Below are positions 1 to 8,594 of a stretch of 64,000 nucleotides of DNA, one piece after another. The notes under the pieces were generated by a model, which saw nothing but the letters and a program-made list of their open reading frames with translations, did no database searches and had not been told where the DNA came from. The DNA lies in the NCBI GenBank assembly GCA_947488175.1, contig CANKYO010000003.1, positions 310,001 through 374,000 of the forward strand, in the 5' to 3' direction. The stretch's first letter is position 1, and each line of letters begins with the position of its first letter. The DNA is from an uncultured Paracoccaceae bacterium (GTDB taxonomy: Bacteria; Pseudomonadota; Alphaproteobacteria; Rhodobacterales; Rhodobacteraceae). The translations under genes were made by a program, and so were the position numbers.

Positions 1-157
1 CATTCATAAAGACCGAGATCAGAAGCCCGATCAGAGACGGGATAAAGCCAAGGATCATGACCGCCAAGATGTTGCGGAACAGGATCGAAAAGCTTTCCGA
101 TACAATGCGACCGACACCAAGTGCGGCATTTGCGGAAAGGGAAGGGTTGCTTGTCAT
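1..157 (-). CDS. Membrane protein, N-terminal part only
   Basis: This is the first 52 codons of a leftward gene cut by the window edge. The start is the ATG read from 157 back to 155, preceded by AAGGA seven bases upstream. After about 25 polar residues (MTSNPSLSANAALGVG...) comes a hydrophobic stretch from about residue 29 (ILAVMILGFIPSLIGLLISV) that looks like a transmembrane helix. The layout suggests a polytopic inner-membrane protein, but too little is visible to assign a family. It lies downstream of the RDD gene in the same direction, 143 bases away, and has its own ribosome binding site. No function is proposed. Confidence 0.6.
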   Translation of the reverse strand, partial: MTSNPSLSANAALGVGRIVSESFSILFRNILAVMILGFIPSLIGLLISVFMN

Positions 158-244
158 AAAGGGTCCTTTTTCGTTGATAGGTCCGCCCGGATCAGGGACA
201 TTTGGACGGCGTTTGAATATTTCCGTTGCTACATCGGCGAATAA

Positions 245-265
245 TCATGCCGAAAAAAGGCATGA
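245..265 (-). terminator. Hairpin downstream of the RDD gene
   Basis: A perfect 7-base inverted repeat (TCATGCC / GGCATGA) with a 7-base A/T loop lies 36 bases past the RDD stop codon. On the leftward transcript the T-run falls in the loop rather than after the stem, so this is only a weak terminator candidate. The rest of the 158-300 gap holds the promoter or leader of the partial membrane protein gene. Confidence 0.3.
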
Positions 266-300
266 AAATGACGATGGATCAGGGTTGCAGCAAAACTGCA

Positions 301-1224
301 TCACTTCTCGTCGCCTTGTTCTGCGTGAAATTTGTTTTTGCGCCGTTCGCCGAACAGTTGCTTCTGTTCCAGATGCGCGCGCTGGGCGTTGTAGAAGGCC
401 CGAAGGAAGGCGACCCTGTCGGGCGCGCTGACCGGATCGGCATAGCTGATCTTGCGCCTGATCTTTTCAATGACGGATTCAATCGTGGCGTTCTGGTGGG
501 CGTTCATCTGGGCACTGGTCCGGTTTTCCTGCGCGCGCAGCAAATCCTCAAGCGTTTGCAGTTCGAATGCGCCGTAGTGGTCCAACTGGTGTGACAGGAA
601 GTTGAATTTGCCCTTTTTCAACTGCGGCTGCGGTACGGATTGCGCCAGATCCTTGAGCAGGACTGGCATCGGCAGGTGGATGACATAGGTGCCCGCGATC
701 ATATCGCCCAACCGCTGCCGACGCTTGTTCAGGATCGGTACCAGCAGGGTGCCGATGATCCAGGCAAATGCGATCAAAGATGAGATCGGAGAAGCCGCAT
801 CAAGCGTCAGGACAAGGGTGCCGGGTAAAAAGATCTCGGCTTCTTTCATGAGGTTGCGCACGACAAGGGAATGCGCGCTGAGTGACAGACCGTCATGTGA
901 CACGACCTTGATTTTCATGAGCTTCTTGCCGAGCGTCTGCCCGTTCCATGCCAGTTCGGTCAGCACGTAGTAGGGGATGCGGATGATGAAAAAGAGCATC
1001 ATGCCCACCGCGCCCAATGTCTGTGGTGAGGTCAGATTGATCATCGCCAAAAGAATAATGATGGCGATGGCGCCGATCCCCGTGATCAGGATGTCGGTGA
1101 TCTGGGCCGCCATGCGAGCGCCGACGCCCGCGACTTCAAGGTGCAGCGGCACGCCTTCGGGCGGCATCAGCTCGTCCCTGTTGTAAAGCGCTGGTTTCTT
1201 CTTTTCCCGACGCCGCCACTTCAT
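301..1224 (-). CDS. RDD family membrane protein
   Basis: The protein has 307 residues and is the last gene of the six-gene leftward operon. The start chosen is the ATG at 1224, which overlaps the upstream stop as ATGA and begins MKWRRREKKK. A longer reading from 1263 would overlap the upstream gene by 43 bases. The RDD-type pattern is visible as R-x-A-x-x-x-x-D (RMAAQITDIL) at the start of the first of about three to four hydrophobic segments. A charged cytoplasmic tail of about 110 residues follows. RDD proteins are poorly characterised membrane proteins, some linked to ion or small-molecule transport. Its role here is probably tied to the MoxR/DUF58 module. Family assignment is fairly sure and function is not. 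Confidence 0.8.
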   Translation of the reverse strand: MKWRRREKKKPALYNRDELMPPEGVPLHLEVAGVGARMAAQITDILITGIGAIAIIILLAMINLTSPQTLGAVGMMLFFIIRIPYYVLTELAWNGQTLGKKLMKIKVVSHDGLSLSAHSLVVRNLMKEAEIFLPGTLVLTLDAASPISSLIAFAWIIGTLLVPILNKRRQRLGDMIAGTYVIHLPMPVLLKDLAQSVPQPQLKKGKFNFLSHQLDHYGAFELQTLEDLLRAQENRTSAQMNAHQNATIESVIEKIRRKISYADPVSAPDRVAFLRAFYNAQRAHLEQKQLFGERRKNKFHAEQGDEK

Positions 1225-2219
1225 GACCGCGCCCTCCCGCCCAGCGCGAACCAGAGCAGCCAAAGCAGCCCGATCCCCCAGCCGATGGCAAGACGGGTGT
1301 TCATGTCCTGGATCAATTGCCGCCCGAACCCTTCCAGTAGTGCTGCGGCGACCAGCATGACGGCGGCCACGATGGCCAGTTTTGCGGCGTCTCGCCCGGC
1401 CTGCCTGAGCGATTCAATCCGGCTGAGTTGGCCAGGAAACAGGATTGCGGCCCCCAATTGCAGCCCGCCGCCGCAGGCGATGCAAATGGCGGATAGTTCC
1501 GTGACCCCATGAATGGATAGCCAACCGGCAATGTCCCAGCCCAGCCCCCGATCGACGTGAAGGGCGATGAAAGACCCGAAGATCAGCCCGTTGTAGAATG
1601 TCAGCGCGATGGCTGGCGCACAAAGGAAGACACCTAGCCCAAAGACAAAAATCGCGATCCGGGTGTTGTGCGAGAACAGAAAGGTCGCAAAGGCCCCAAG
1701 CCCGGAGGCATCAGGATCCTCGTCATAGATGACCGACCGCAGGTAGGATGTTGATGCGTCCGGTCCCCGTCCGCCCGCCAGTTCAGGCGGCATCATGACA
1801 TAGTACCAGGCCGGATCGTCGAAATAGAGCAGATAGCCCGCCAGCGCACCCAACCCCATGCAAAGGAACCCAAGGGCGATGAATAGCCATGACCGTCGCA
1901 TCGCTTGCGGTGCGCCGCGGCGCAGGAACCGGCTAAAGACTCCATGCACGCTTTCCTGTGGGGCGTAGACGCTCAGATACGCGCGCGCTGTCAGCGCCTC
2001 GAGGTAATGCAGCAGCGCCTTGTCGAGCGAGATTTCGCGTGCGATGGCGAGCGATGTTGTCCCCTCGCGGTAGAGGGCGGCCAGATCGCGCGCCTCGTCA
2101 AAGCTCATCCGGTGCAGCCCTTGGCTTTCGGCTTTGGCCACAAGTTTTTCCAGCCGCGCCCAATCCTCTTCGCGTTCTTTGCGAAACCGGGCCGAGCGGA
2201 TGAGATCAGGTTGTTCCAT
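1221..2219 (-). CDS. Stage II sporulation protein M (SpoIIM)-like membrane protein
   Basis: The 332-residue protein begins [12 protein letters not shown] and has a long charged, helical N-terminal part (about residues 1-105). Five or so hydrophobic segments follow, with glycine-rich stretches such as FIALGFLCMGLGALAGYLL and the SIHGVTELSAI region typical of the SpoIIM/DUF95 family. In non-sporulating bacteria this family regularly sits beside RDD, DUF58 and MoxR genes, exactly as here. The start overlaps the DUF58 stop by one base (TGATG-like) and the end overlaps the RDD start, so translation is probably coupled. In sporulating firmicutes SpoIIM organises peptidoglycan hydrolases; whether that applies here is unknown. 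Confidence 0.82.
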   Translation of the reverse strand: MEQPDLIRSARFRKEREEDWARLEKLVAKAESQGLHRMSFDEARDLAALYREGTTSLAIAREISLDKALLHYLEALTARAYLSVYAPQESVHGVFSRFLRRGAPQAMRRSWLFIALGFLCMGLGALAGYLLYFDDPAWYYVMMPPELAGGRGPDASTSYLRSVIYDEDPDASGLGAFATFLFSHNTRIAIFVFGLGVFLCAPAIALTFYNGLIFGSFIALHVDRGLGWDIAGWLSIHGVTELSAICIACGGGLQLGAAILFPGQLSRIESLRQAGRDAAKLAIVAAVMLVAAALLEGFGRQLIQDMNTRLAIGWGIGLLWLLWFALGGRARS

Positions 2220-3496
2220 CAGATCAACTCTTTGGCTTTGATTTCGAGGTAGTGCGAGATCAGTTGCGCGGTGACCTTGCCCGGTTCGGTGTCAATCACG
2301 GTCACCCCAAGCCGCGTCAAGCGTTCCAGCACGATGCGGCGTTCGTTGATCGATTGATCGGCGGAGACCAATTGTGCGACCCCGGCCATGTCAGCGGGTG
2401 GTTCGCCGGTGAGCGCCTCAAGCTGGGGGTCGCGCATGGTGACGAAAATCACCAGATGCCTGCGGGCCAGGATGCCGATATTTTCGATGAGCAGTTCGGC
2501 CGAGGTCGTATCGACGAAATCCGTGAAGACGATAATCAGGCTGCGCTTGGGTGTTCGCGCGTTCAGCTCTGTCATGGCCAGTGTGTGGTTTGTTTCACGG
2601 CTGACATAGGACAAATCGGCGGTGCGCGTGCGCATCTGCGCAAAGGCCAGCCGTCCGGGTGCCGGGGCGGAAAAGACCCGTGGGCGCACATCATAGGAAT
2701 AGAAGCCCACCAGATCACCGCCAATGGTTGCGGCCCATGCCGTCGCCAAGGCGGCGGTGATCGCATGGTCGATCTTGGGCATGCCGCCGATTTCTTCGCG
2801 CATCAGATACCCGTTATCGAGCGCGATGATCACATGGTGATTGCGTTCGGCCCTGAGCTCCTTGGCCACCAGTGACCGGCGGCGGGCGGACCGTTTCCAG
2901 TCGATGGATTTGACGTCCATGCCATGCACGAAATCCTGCAACTGGTGAAATTCCGACCCTTCGCCGATGGCGCGGTTTTCCTTGATCCCGAACAGCGCTG
3001 AGTTGACCGACGTGGTGATCTGACCTGATTCGATCAGCCGAATGTTCGGTACGACCTTCAGTTCCAGTCCAAGAGGGACCTTTGGCACAAACTCGAACAG
3101 GCCAAAGCGGGACGACCAGAGGAGCCAAAGCTGTTCGCAGCGCCATGTCCCTCGCCGCACGGCACGGCAGGTGATCTTTGCCTTAGCGGTGCCTTTGGCG
3201 GCCGGGGCGAATGTGATGTCCAGTTCGCCTGACAGGCCATCGGGCCACTTGATCTGCCCTTTCAAGCCTTTGGGCGCATTCTGGGCCGTCAGGGTCAGAT
3301 CGACATTTTCACCCACGAAGACTTCTGGTGGATAGTCAACCGCGACGGCCTTTCCCCGCGACAGGGACAGAGCGAGATCGATGATGACTGCGGCCCCAAG
3401 GATGATCCACAGCCCAATTGCCGCGCTCATGGGCGCGTCGCCGACGAAGGTCGCCAGCAGCGACATCAGCAGGGCACCCCCGCCGAAGATCAGCAA
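2219..3496 (-). CDS. DUF58 domain-containing protein
   Basis: The protein has 425 residues from a TTG at 3496. Two hydrophobic helices come first, then a beta-rich part, then the DUF58 signature near residues 180-215 ([19 protein letters not shown], followed by K-R-S-A-R-R), a diverged von Willebrand A-like region with ALDNG and FTDFVD. DUF58 proteins are encoded next to MoxR AAA ATPases and are thought to be their partners in assembling or activating envelope complexes. The TTG has no ribosome binding site. An in-frame CTG at 3517 would overlap the MoxR stop as CTGA, sits seven bases after GAGG and gives LIRPSRRLL, a typical start for the family. The true start may therefore be that CTG. Confidence 0.87.
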   Translation of the reverse strand: MLIFGGGALLMSLLATFVGDAPMSAAIGLWIILGAAVIIDLALSLSRGKAVAVDYPPEVFVGENVDLTLTAQNAPKGLKGQIKWPDGLSGELDITFAPAAKGTAKAKITCRAVRRGTWRCEQLWLLWSSRFGLFEFVPKVPLGLELKVVPNIRLIESGQITTSVNSALFGIKENRAIGEGSEFHQLQDFVHGMDVKSIDWKRSARRRSLVAKELRAERNHHVIIALDNGYLMREEIGGMPKIDHAITAALATAWAATIGGDLVGFYSYDVRPRVFSAPAPGRLAFAQMRTRTADLSYVSRETNHTLAMTELNARTPKRSLIIVFTDFVDTTSAELLIENIGILARRHLVIFVTMRDPQLEALTGEPPADMAGVAQLVSADQSINERRIVLERLTRLGVTVIDTEPGKVTAQLISHYLEIKAKELI

Positions 3497-3513
3497 TCTG
3501 CGGGATGGACGGA

Positions 3514-4470
3514 TCAGCGGGGGGCCTCGATCTGGTCAAGAATGTTTTCAAGGACCTGCACGGCGTTACGACCTTCGATTTCGGCTGTCGGGCCAAGCAC
3601 GATCCGATGGCGCAGCGCAGGCACGAACAGGCGTTTCACGTCGTCAGGGATGGCAAAGTCACGACCGGCCAGTGCGGCAGCGGCGCGGGCAGCGGTGGCG
3701 ATGGCATCTGCCGCACGGGTGGAGGCACCGTAGGAGATTTCAGCATTCTCGCGCGTTGCCCGAACCAGCCGCAGGATGTAGGCCAGAATGTCGTCCTTCA
3801 GGATGATGCTGTCGATGACCGCACGGCTTTCCGCCAATGTTTCGGCACCCATGACCTTGTTTTTGCCGTCCATCGAGGCGCGGGATTCGATCGGTTCAGC
3901 GGCATGCGCCTGCAGAATTTCCATCTCAACCGCTTCGGGCGGGAAATCGACAACCAGCTTGAACAGGAAACGATCCAACTGCGCCTCGGGCAAAGGATAG
4001 GTGCCCTGCTGTTCAATCGGGTTCTGGGTTGCGACGACGATGAATTCGTCGCCCAGCGAATGGTCGGTGCCGTCGATGCTGACCATGCGTTCGTTCATCG
4101 CCTGCAGCAGGGCCGCCTGGGTTTTGGGCGGGGCGCGGTTGATTTCGTCGGCCAGCAAGACTTGGCTAAACACCGGCCCTTTGGTCAGGGTGAAATCATT
4201 GGTCTGGAAGTTGAAGATTGAGGTGCCGAGTACGTCGCCGGGCATCAGGTCGGGCGTGAACTGGATGCGCCCAAACTCCAGATCAAAGGCGGCGGCAAAG
4301 CTGCGCGCCAGCAGGGTCTTGGCAGTGCCGGGCGGCCCTTCGAGCAGGACGTGACCGCGCGCGAAAAGCGCGACCAAAAGCATATCGACGATCTCTTCCT
4401 GACCGCGGACGGTTTTGGCGATCTCGTCCCGCAGGGCATCGGCGCGGGTGCTGAGTGTTTCAAGTGTCAT
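3514..4470 (-). CDS. MoxR-family AAA+ ATPase
   Basis: The protein has 318 residues from the ATG at 4470, which follows GGAG by eight to nine bases; the further upstream ATG at 4497 has no such site. It shows Walker A (GPPGTAKT), Walker B ([14 protein letters not shown]) and the MoxR sensor region ([20 protein letters not shown]) followed by LDRF. A C-terminal helical lid carries the arginine-rich [10 protein letters not shown] segment. MoxR ATPases are chaperone-like and act with VWA or DUF58 partners. The next gene is a DUF58 gene, and the start overlaps the DUF4350-like gene by 11 bases, so all are probably on one mRNA. Confidence 0.92.
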   Translation of the reverse strand: MTLETLSTRADALRDEIAKTVRGQEEIVDMLLVALFARGHVLLEGPPGTAKTLLARSFAAAFDLEFGRIQFTPDLMPGDVLGTSIFNFQTNDFTLTKGPVFSQVLLADEINRAPPKTQAALLQAMNERMVSIDGTDHSLGDEFIVVATQNPIEQQGTYPLPEAQLDRFLFKLVVDFPPEAVEMEILQAHAAEPIESRASMDGKNKVMGAETLAESRAVIDSIILKDDILAYILRLVRATRENAEISYGASTRAADAIATAARAAAALAGRDFAIPDDVKRLFVPALRHRIVLGPTAEIEGRNAVQVLENILDQIEAPR

Positions 4471-5767
4471 GGGCGAGTTGCTCCAATGTTCGTTCAAAGG
4501 CGTTGACGTAGGTGATGGCTTGTGTGGATGAAATCTGTGGTGGCAGAGATCGTATTTCGGCCAGAAGGTTGCTCAGGTGTTCGGCTTGCGCCGGGTCAGA
4601 GCGGGCGATGTATTTGAGATATGCCGCTTCCTTTGCGGCAGCCCCCGGATAGGCTGCACCAAAGATGGCTGAACTGACGGCTGTGATCCTTGCCGTCACA
4701 TAGTCAGACAGCAGTGCCCCATCCTGACCGGTCAGCCGCATCAGGCGGGCGCGGGCCGCAATCGCCTGCAGCTTGCTGGCGCCCAGTTTCGATTGTGGCA
4801 TACCGATGGGGCCATAACGCAACCCGGCCCGCCACAGCACAATCAGCATGAGGATCGCGCCGCCCAACCAAAGGACCGAGAACGGAAATTCGAAAAACCG
4901 CTTCAGATCGGCCCATGTCCGGTCACGGGCGACAACCTGGCTGTCTTCGGTGATCCAGACGCTACGGCTGTAATCGATCAGGATCTTGCCGTCTTGCGCC
5001 AGGCTGGGCAGCAGGTCTGCGGCGATCAGGGCATTGTCGCCAAGACGCAGGCCGTGATTACTGAAAAGATCCGGATCGGACAGGACGAGGATATCGGCGC
5101 CACCGCCGCTGGTGCACCAGCCCAGAACCATTTCACCGACATCGCCGATGATCGGAGCGCAACCGTTGCCATCAAAGACCTGTGCCACATAAAGCCGTGC
5201 CGTCAGGCGGGTTCCATCGATTGCGGTATAGGCGAAGTCATTGAAGGGGCGCGGTATGTGCCGCAGTTTGCCGACCGATACGCCGGCCACATCCTGTAGC
5301 GTGTTTTGTGCGGCGGTTCTGTCAACCAAAAGCGCGGGATGGCCCAGCCCGGTCAGGCGCAAACCGGTCCGCCACTTGGGCAGAACCACCATGGTTTGCA
5401 CAAGATCTGCCCTGCGTCCGATGCCGAACCGGTCCAGATCATATTCGTCTTGCTGGAAAATCAGCTCTTCCTTGGTCTGCGGGGCAACCCGATCTTCGCC
5501 AAGATCCGTATCGTAAAGCGGCATCACCAGAAGGCCGATCGTATCCGCATCAATCGTCCAGCCACCGGCGAAGCTGTTGGCGTCGTGGCCCTCGCTCGAT
5601 AGCCATACCTGCAATCCGTCAAACCCGGTGGCCGACCCGCGCAATTGCTGCTGTTGCTGGCTTGAGAAAAACCACAGTACGGCAAGGCAAAGCACAGCAA
5701 AAACGCCGATGAACAGCATTTCGGGGCGCATTGGCGTGGCCCTGGGCTGGTTTGTGCTGTCACTCAT
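4460..5767 (-). CDS. DUF4350-type membrane-anchored protein
   Basis: The 435-residue protein has an N-terminal membrane anchor (about residues 17-35), a large extracytoplasmic domain, a second hydrophobic helix near residue 285 (VLWLGGAILMLIVLWRAGLR) and a helical cytoplasmic tail. This order, and the segment GLQVWLSSEGHDANSF near the start, fit DUF4350 proteins, which accompany MoxR/DUF58 operons. No catalytic motif is visible. The start (MSDSTNQ) overlaps the stop of the gene before it as ATGA. It probably forms a membrane complex with its neighbours; the function is unknown. Confidence 0.7.
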   Translation of the reverse strand: MSDSTNQPRATPMRPEMLFIGVFAVLCLAVLWFFSSQQQQQLRGSATGFDGLQVWLSSEGHDANSFAGGWTIDADTIGLLVMPLYDTDLGEDRVAPQTKEELIFQQDEYDLDRFGIGRRADLVQTMVVLPKWRTGLRLTGLGHPALLVDRTAAQNTLQDVAGVSVGKLRHIPRPFNDFAYTAIDGTRLTARLYVAQVFDGNGCAPIIGDVGEMVLGWCTSGGGADILVLSDPDLFSNHGLRLGDNALIAADLLPSLAQDGKILIDYSRSVWITEDSQVVARDRTWADLKRFFEFPFSVLWLGGAILMLIVLWRAGLRYGPIGMPQSKLGASKLQAIAARARLMRLTGQDGALLSDYVTARITAVSSAIFGAAYPGAAAKEAAYLKYIARSDPAQAEHLSNLLAEIRSLPPQISSTQAITYVNAFERTLEQLAHDT

Positions 5768-6483
5768 CGCGACAACTCCCGAAACAGCGGGCTGATCTGT
5801 TCGACGTGACCCTTGAACTCGGGTTCTGTCACATCGCGTCCGCCAAATTGGACCCGTTCACTGGCGCGAACCAGATTGCGCAGGGCCGCCAAATGGCTTT
5901 GGTCGGCGGGAAGACGGCGCAGGGCATCACGGCTTGTCCAGCTTTGCTGCAGCAAAAGCCCGTTGGCGGTGACAGCGACACGCAGTGCATTCTGTGCCAA
6001 TGCAACCAGCGCATCGCGCCGGTCTGCCATGCTGAGAATTTCCTTAAGGCTGCGCGGTGGCGCATCTGACGGTTTTTTGGCGTTTCTTCGGCCCTGACGG
6101 ATGTTTAGGTGTGGATTGTCGGCATCGGGGTTCAATGCCACCAGGAAACCGCCGCCAAAGCGCGCGAAAAGATAGATGATGCCAGCGATGATAAGCGCAG
6201 CGACAATAGCCGACGGCCATCTGATGTTGTTGCCATTGATACCGCTTGGGTCCGAGCGATCAGGTTCCGGTTCGGGTTGTTGTGCCGTTTCCAGCGGTGG
6301 GACGGCCGCGGTGGGATCGTAGTAGGCGACATTGGGATCAATGCCGCTCCGATTGATGGCGTTCAGATAGGCGTCGCCTGACGGTCCGATTTCAGCGGGG
6401 GATTGAACCGCCTCCTGCGGCGTTGCGGGGAAACCGCCCAGCAATAGAAAACAGGTAAGGATCAAACAACCGAAACGATGCAT
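5764..6483 (-). CDS. DUF4129-like secreted/membrane protein, first gene of the MoxR operon
   Basis: The protein has 239 residues from the ATG at 6483, which gives a clean signal-peptide-like start (MHRFGCLILTCFLLLGG). The longer reading from 6546 would put 21 charged residues before it. A proline/acid-rich linker, one transmembrane helix (SAIVAALIIAGIIYLFARF) and a C-terminal helical domain with RDALVALAQNALR and SWTSRDALRRLP follow; the latter resembles the DUF4129 domain often found with DUF4350 and MoxR genes. It is the promoter-proximal gene of the operon, with AAGGG about 11 bases before the start. Confidence 0.65.
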   Translation of the reverse strand: MHRFGCLILTCFLLLGGFPATPQEAVQSPAEIGPSGDAYLNAINRSGIDPNVAYYDPTAAVPPLETAQQPEPEPDRSDPSGINGNNIRWPSAIVAALIIAGIIYLFARFGGGFLVALNPDADNPHLNIRQGRRNAKKPSDAPPRSLKEILSMADRRDALVALAQNALRVAVTANGLLLQQSWTSRDALRRLPADQSHLAALRNLVRASERVQFGGRDVTEPEFKGHVEQISPLFRELSR

Positions 6484-6591
6484 TTGGCGGTGATACCCTT
6501 GATGGAAACTGCGCCGCAAACGTGATGTTGGATCATGTGCTGACAATGGCGCGGATGTGACATCAATACGTCAGTTCAGTCCAATGGACAT

Positions 6592-6984
6592 CTAGCGGGT
6601 GACGGCCACATGATCATCGTCGCCCTGCAACTGACGCTCGAAGACCAGAAAATCGTAATACCCGCAATTCGGTGCATGGGGGTAATTGCGGCAAGTATCC
6701 GGGCGGCCCTCATACACTGTGCATCGCCGCTGTTCTTCGTCAAAGAATGTGCAGATTGTCCCAAAATGCCGGTCTGGTTTGTGTTTGAGAAGAAGGGGAT
6801 ACCGGCTTTTGCCGTGAAACTGACCATATTTTGTGTACCGGGTGATGACATCGTCCGGCGCAGCGCCAAGGTGATCGGACAGCCGGACCAGATCCGCGTC
6901 GGCCAACGGGATTTCGTCATAGGTGCAGCAATAGCCGGGGCAATTCGTGCAATCAAAGCCGTCAGGTCGCAAGCGGATCTCCAT
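6592..6984 (-). CDS. YkgJ-family cysteine-cluster protein
   Basis: The 130-residue protein carries the CxxCxxxCC cluster at residues 12-20 (CTNCPGYCC) and C-terminal cysteines in CTVYEGRPDTCRNYP and NCGYY. This is the pattern of the YkgJ (zinc- or iron-chelating) family. Such proteins are small and cytoplasmic and their biochemical role is not established. The ATG at 6984 has no clear ribosome binding site. A TTG four codons later follows GGAG closely and is an alternative start. The gene is divergent from the small lysine-rich gene, sharing a 147-base region that contains two inverted repeats. Confidence 0.85.
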   Translation of the reverse strand: MEIRLRPDGFDCTNCPGYCCTYDEIPLADADLVRLSDHLGAAPDDVITRYTKYGQFHGKSRYPLLLKHKPDRHFGTICTFFDEEQRRCTVYEGRPDTCRNYPHAPNCGYYDFLVFERQLQGDDDHVAVTR

Positions 6985-7036
6985 CTATGGTGCAGACGAT
7001 GCCCAGCTGCACCTCTCGTCGCTGAAGTTAAAGTAT

Positions 7037-7057
7037 TTTGCTGGCCGATCCAGCAAA
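7037..7057. promoter_or_regulatory. Perfect inverted repeat between divergent genes
   Basis: Eight-base arms TTTGCTGG and CCAGCAAA flank a five-base centre, about 75 bases before the lysine-rich gene and 50 bases before the YkgJ gene. The symmetry and position fit an operator for a dimeric regulator. A second inverted repeat (GGTGCAG at 6989-6995, CTGCACC at 7007-7013) lies in the YkgJ leader. No regulator is identified. Confidence 0.35.
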
Positions 7058-7131
7058 TGATCGTTGTTCTATTCACTTGACCGGGCGTCACGAGCGAAGC
7101 ATGCTCTGAGACAGTTAAAAGGAGAATGGCT

Positions 7132-7431
7132 TTGAGCGATCTTACATTATTTGTACTTGAAACAGACCTGAGCGAATTGTCACCGGAGCATCTTGGAAAA
7201 ATCGAAGAAATTTTGCTGCGATCCCAGAACTCTGCAGTTGCCCAGATCGAGGATATCACAGCGGCATTGAAATGCCTGCATGACCTGCGTGCGGGCGGCG
7301 GCGGCACCAAGAAGACGCCGACGAAGAAGAAAAAGAACCCTACCAAGAAAACACCCGGTAAGGAGACGCCGGAAGAGGCACCGCCACAGCCGGATGAAGA
7401 AGCGCCAACGCGGAAGAACCCTCATAAGTAA
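7132..7431 (+). CDS. Small protein with helical head and lysine/proline-rich tail
   Basis: The start is set by the ribosome binding site: AAAAGGAG at 7117-7124 lies one base before the ATG at 7126 but seven bases before the in-frame TTG at 7132, which is therefore preferred (99 residues). Residues 1-55 are acidic and predicted helical (SDLTLFVLETDLSELSPEHL). From about residue 57 the chain is low-complexity, with Lys-Lys-Thr-Pro and polylysine runs and then Pro/Glu repeats. The tail resembles those of small nucleic-acid-binding or histone-like proteins, but no family is recognised. A clear terminator follows. Confidence 0.65.
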   Translation: MSDLTLFVLETDLSELSPEHLGKIEEILLRSQNSAVAQIEDITAALKCLHDLRAGGGGTKKTPTKKKKNPTKKTPGKETPEEAPPQPDEEAPTRKNPHK

Positions 7432-7440
7432 GAGGATGAT

Positions 7441-7479
7441 TTTGGGGCCGACAGCGATGCTGGCCCCAAACGCTTTTTT
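7441..7479 (+). terminator. Rho-independent terminator
   Basis: A nine-base perfect stem (TTTGGGGCC / GGCCCCAAA) with a 12-base loop is followed by CGC and six Ts. It ends the lysine-rich gene. It also abuts the stop of the convergent JmjC-like gene, and with A-rich sequence limited on that side it acts mainly for the plus strand. Confidence 0.8.
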
Positions 7480-8594
7480 CACGACCGTTGTGCGGCGTCC
7501 TTCATGGCGCCGACAAATGCCTTCATTGATGCGCGCCCCGTAATGCGCGGCGCGTAGGCGTTTTCCCAATGCCGGATCGCATCGGGTATGGCATCGCAGC
7601 CCCAGGCCTGTCGCAGCTCTGGATCGGCATCATCAAGTGCGGCAAGGCATTCTGTCGCGATCATGAACAGGTCATCGACAAGCTGGCCCTTCTGGTCGCT
7701 GGTGTCTTTGTCCCAAAGCGAACCGTTGATGTGCCAGCGTGATGCGGTGTGAAGCACATTCAGCAAGCTGACATAAAAGCTGCCAACGCCAATGTAGTCT
7801 TCCAGCGTATAGACGCGATGCGTGTACTTGCCTGGCAGAAAGATCGTTTCGCCCGGTTCGACAAAGAACCAGAATGCTTCATCCAGGGTCAAAAACTGTT
7901 CAAGTGAGAACGCCGCCCGGCCCTGCACCTCGACGCGCTCCACATCCTCGATCCCGGCTTCCAGACCTTCATATGTGTCCCACGCAAACCAAAGCTTTTT
8001 GCCGACAAAGCAGTGGTTGCAAACTGCCATGTCGTCGGAATGTGAATCGGTCAGTTTACCGGCCGTACTGATCACCGAGGTCAGCATCTCCAATTCTTTG
8101 ATCGCAGCGCTCGCCAGTGGCATCATGTTCCAAGGGGCCAAGAAATCCTGATCAAAGATGTCGCCCAGATCGCTGGTCCTGACCGGCAGATCGGTAATCC
8201 CGAGTACCGTGCCAGACGCACGCCAGCGGCGCATGATCTGCGAGATTGTGAGGTGTTGCTGACTGTCGCCGCGCCCGAACTGGACCGGATAGCTGTCGGT
8301 GCTTTCGCTGCGCAAAAGCCGTTTGACCACCCCGTCGGCACCGTTCTGAAATACGCCCATGGTGGTGGGTTGTAGCGGGTCAGGGAAATCGTCGAAAAGC
8401 GCAGGTTCCTGGCGCGCCATTTTATGAAACAAGGTCTGGCGATCATACGATGTTGGCGTCAGCTGCTTTGCGAAAAGCTGATCGGCGGATACGTTGTGCA
8501 TCCGAAGCGTCTGGTCGTTACGGGCCAATTTTGTAAATGTCTGCAATGCCTCAGCTTCGGCAGCGAAGCGGTCATCGACTTCAGCATTATGCAT
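7479..8594 (-). CDS. JmjC/cupin-like Fe(II) oxygenase-type protein
   Basis: The 371-residue protein has the metal-binding layout of JmjC-type cupins: H185-x-D187 (LTDSHSDD) and a distal His259 in IFLPGKYTHRVYTLEDY, with the intervening FVEPGETIFLPG turn usual for the fold. Such enzymes are usually 2-oxoglutarate-dependent hydroxylases or demethylases acting on proteins or RNA. The substrate is unknown and the N-terminal 130 residues show no known domain. The ATG overlaps the end of the cyclase gene by eight bases, so the two are translationally coupled. No 2-oxoglutarate-binding lysine can be placed with confidence. Confidence 0.7.
   Translation of the reverse strand: MHNAEVDDRFAAEAEALQTFTKLARNDQTLRMHNVSADQLFAKQLTPTSYDRQTLFHKMARQEPALFDDFPDPLQPTTMGVFQNGADGVVKRLLRSESTDSYPVQFGRGDSQQHLTISQIMRRWRASGTVLGITDLPVRTSDLGDIFDQDFLAPWNMMPLASAAIKELEMLTSVISTAGKLTDSHSDDMAVCNHCFVGKKLWFAWDTYEGLEAGIEDVERVEVQGRAAFSLEQFLTLDEAFWFFVEPGETIFLPGKYTHRVYTLEDYIGVGSFYVSLLNVLHTASRWHINGSLWDKDTSDQKGQLVDDLFMIATECLAALDDADPELRQAWGCDAIPDAIRHWENAYAPRITGRASMKAFVGAMKDAAQRS

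Noticed and set aside
6576..7346. Longer minus-strand frame overlapping the YkgJ gene
   Set aside because: The overlapping 130-residue frame has the full YkgJ cysteine pattern. The longer frame runs across the promoter and the lysine-rich gene and has no recognisable domain.
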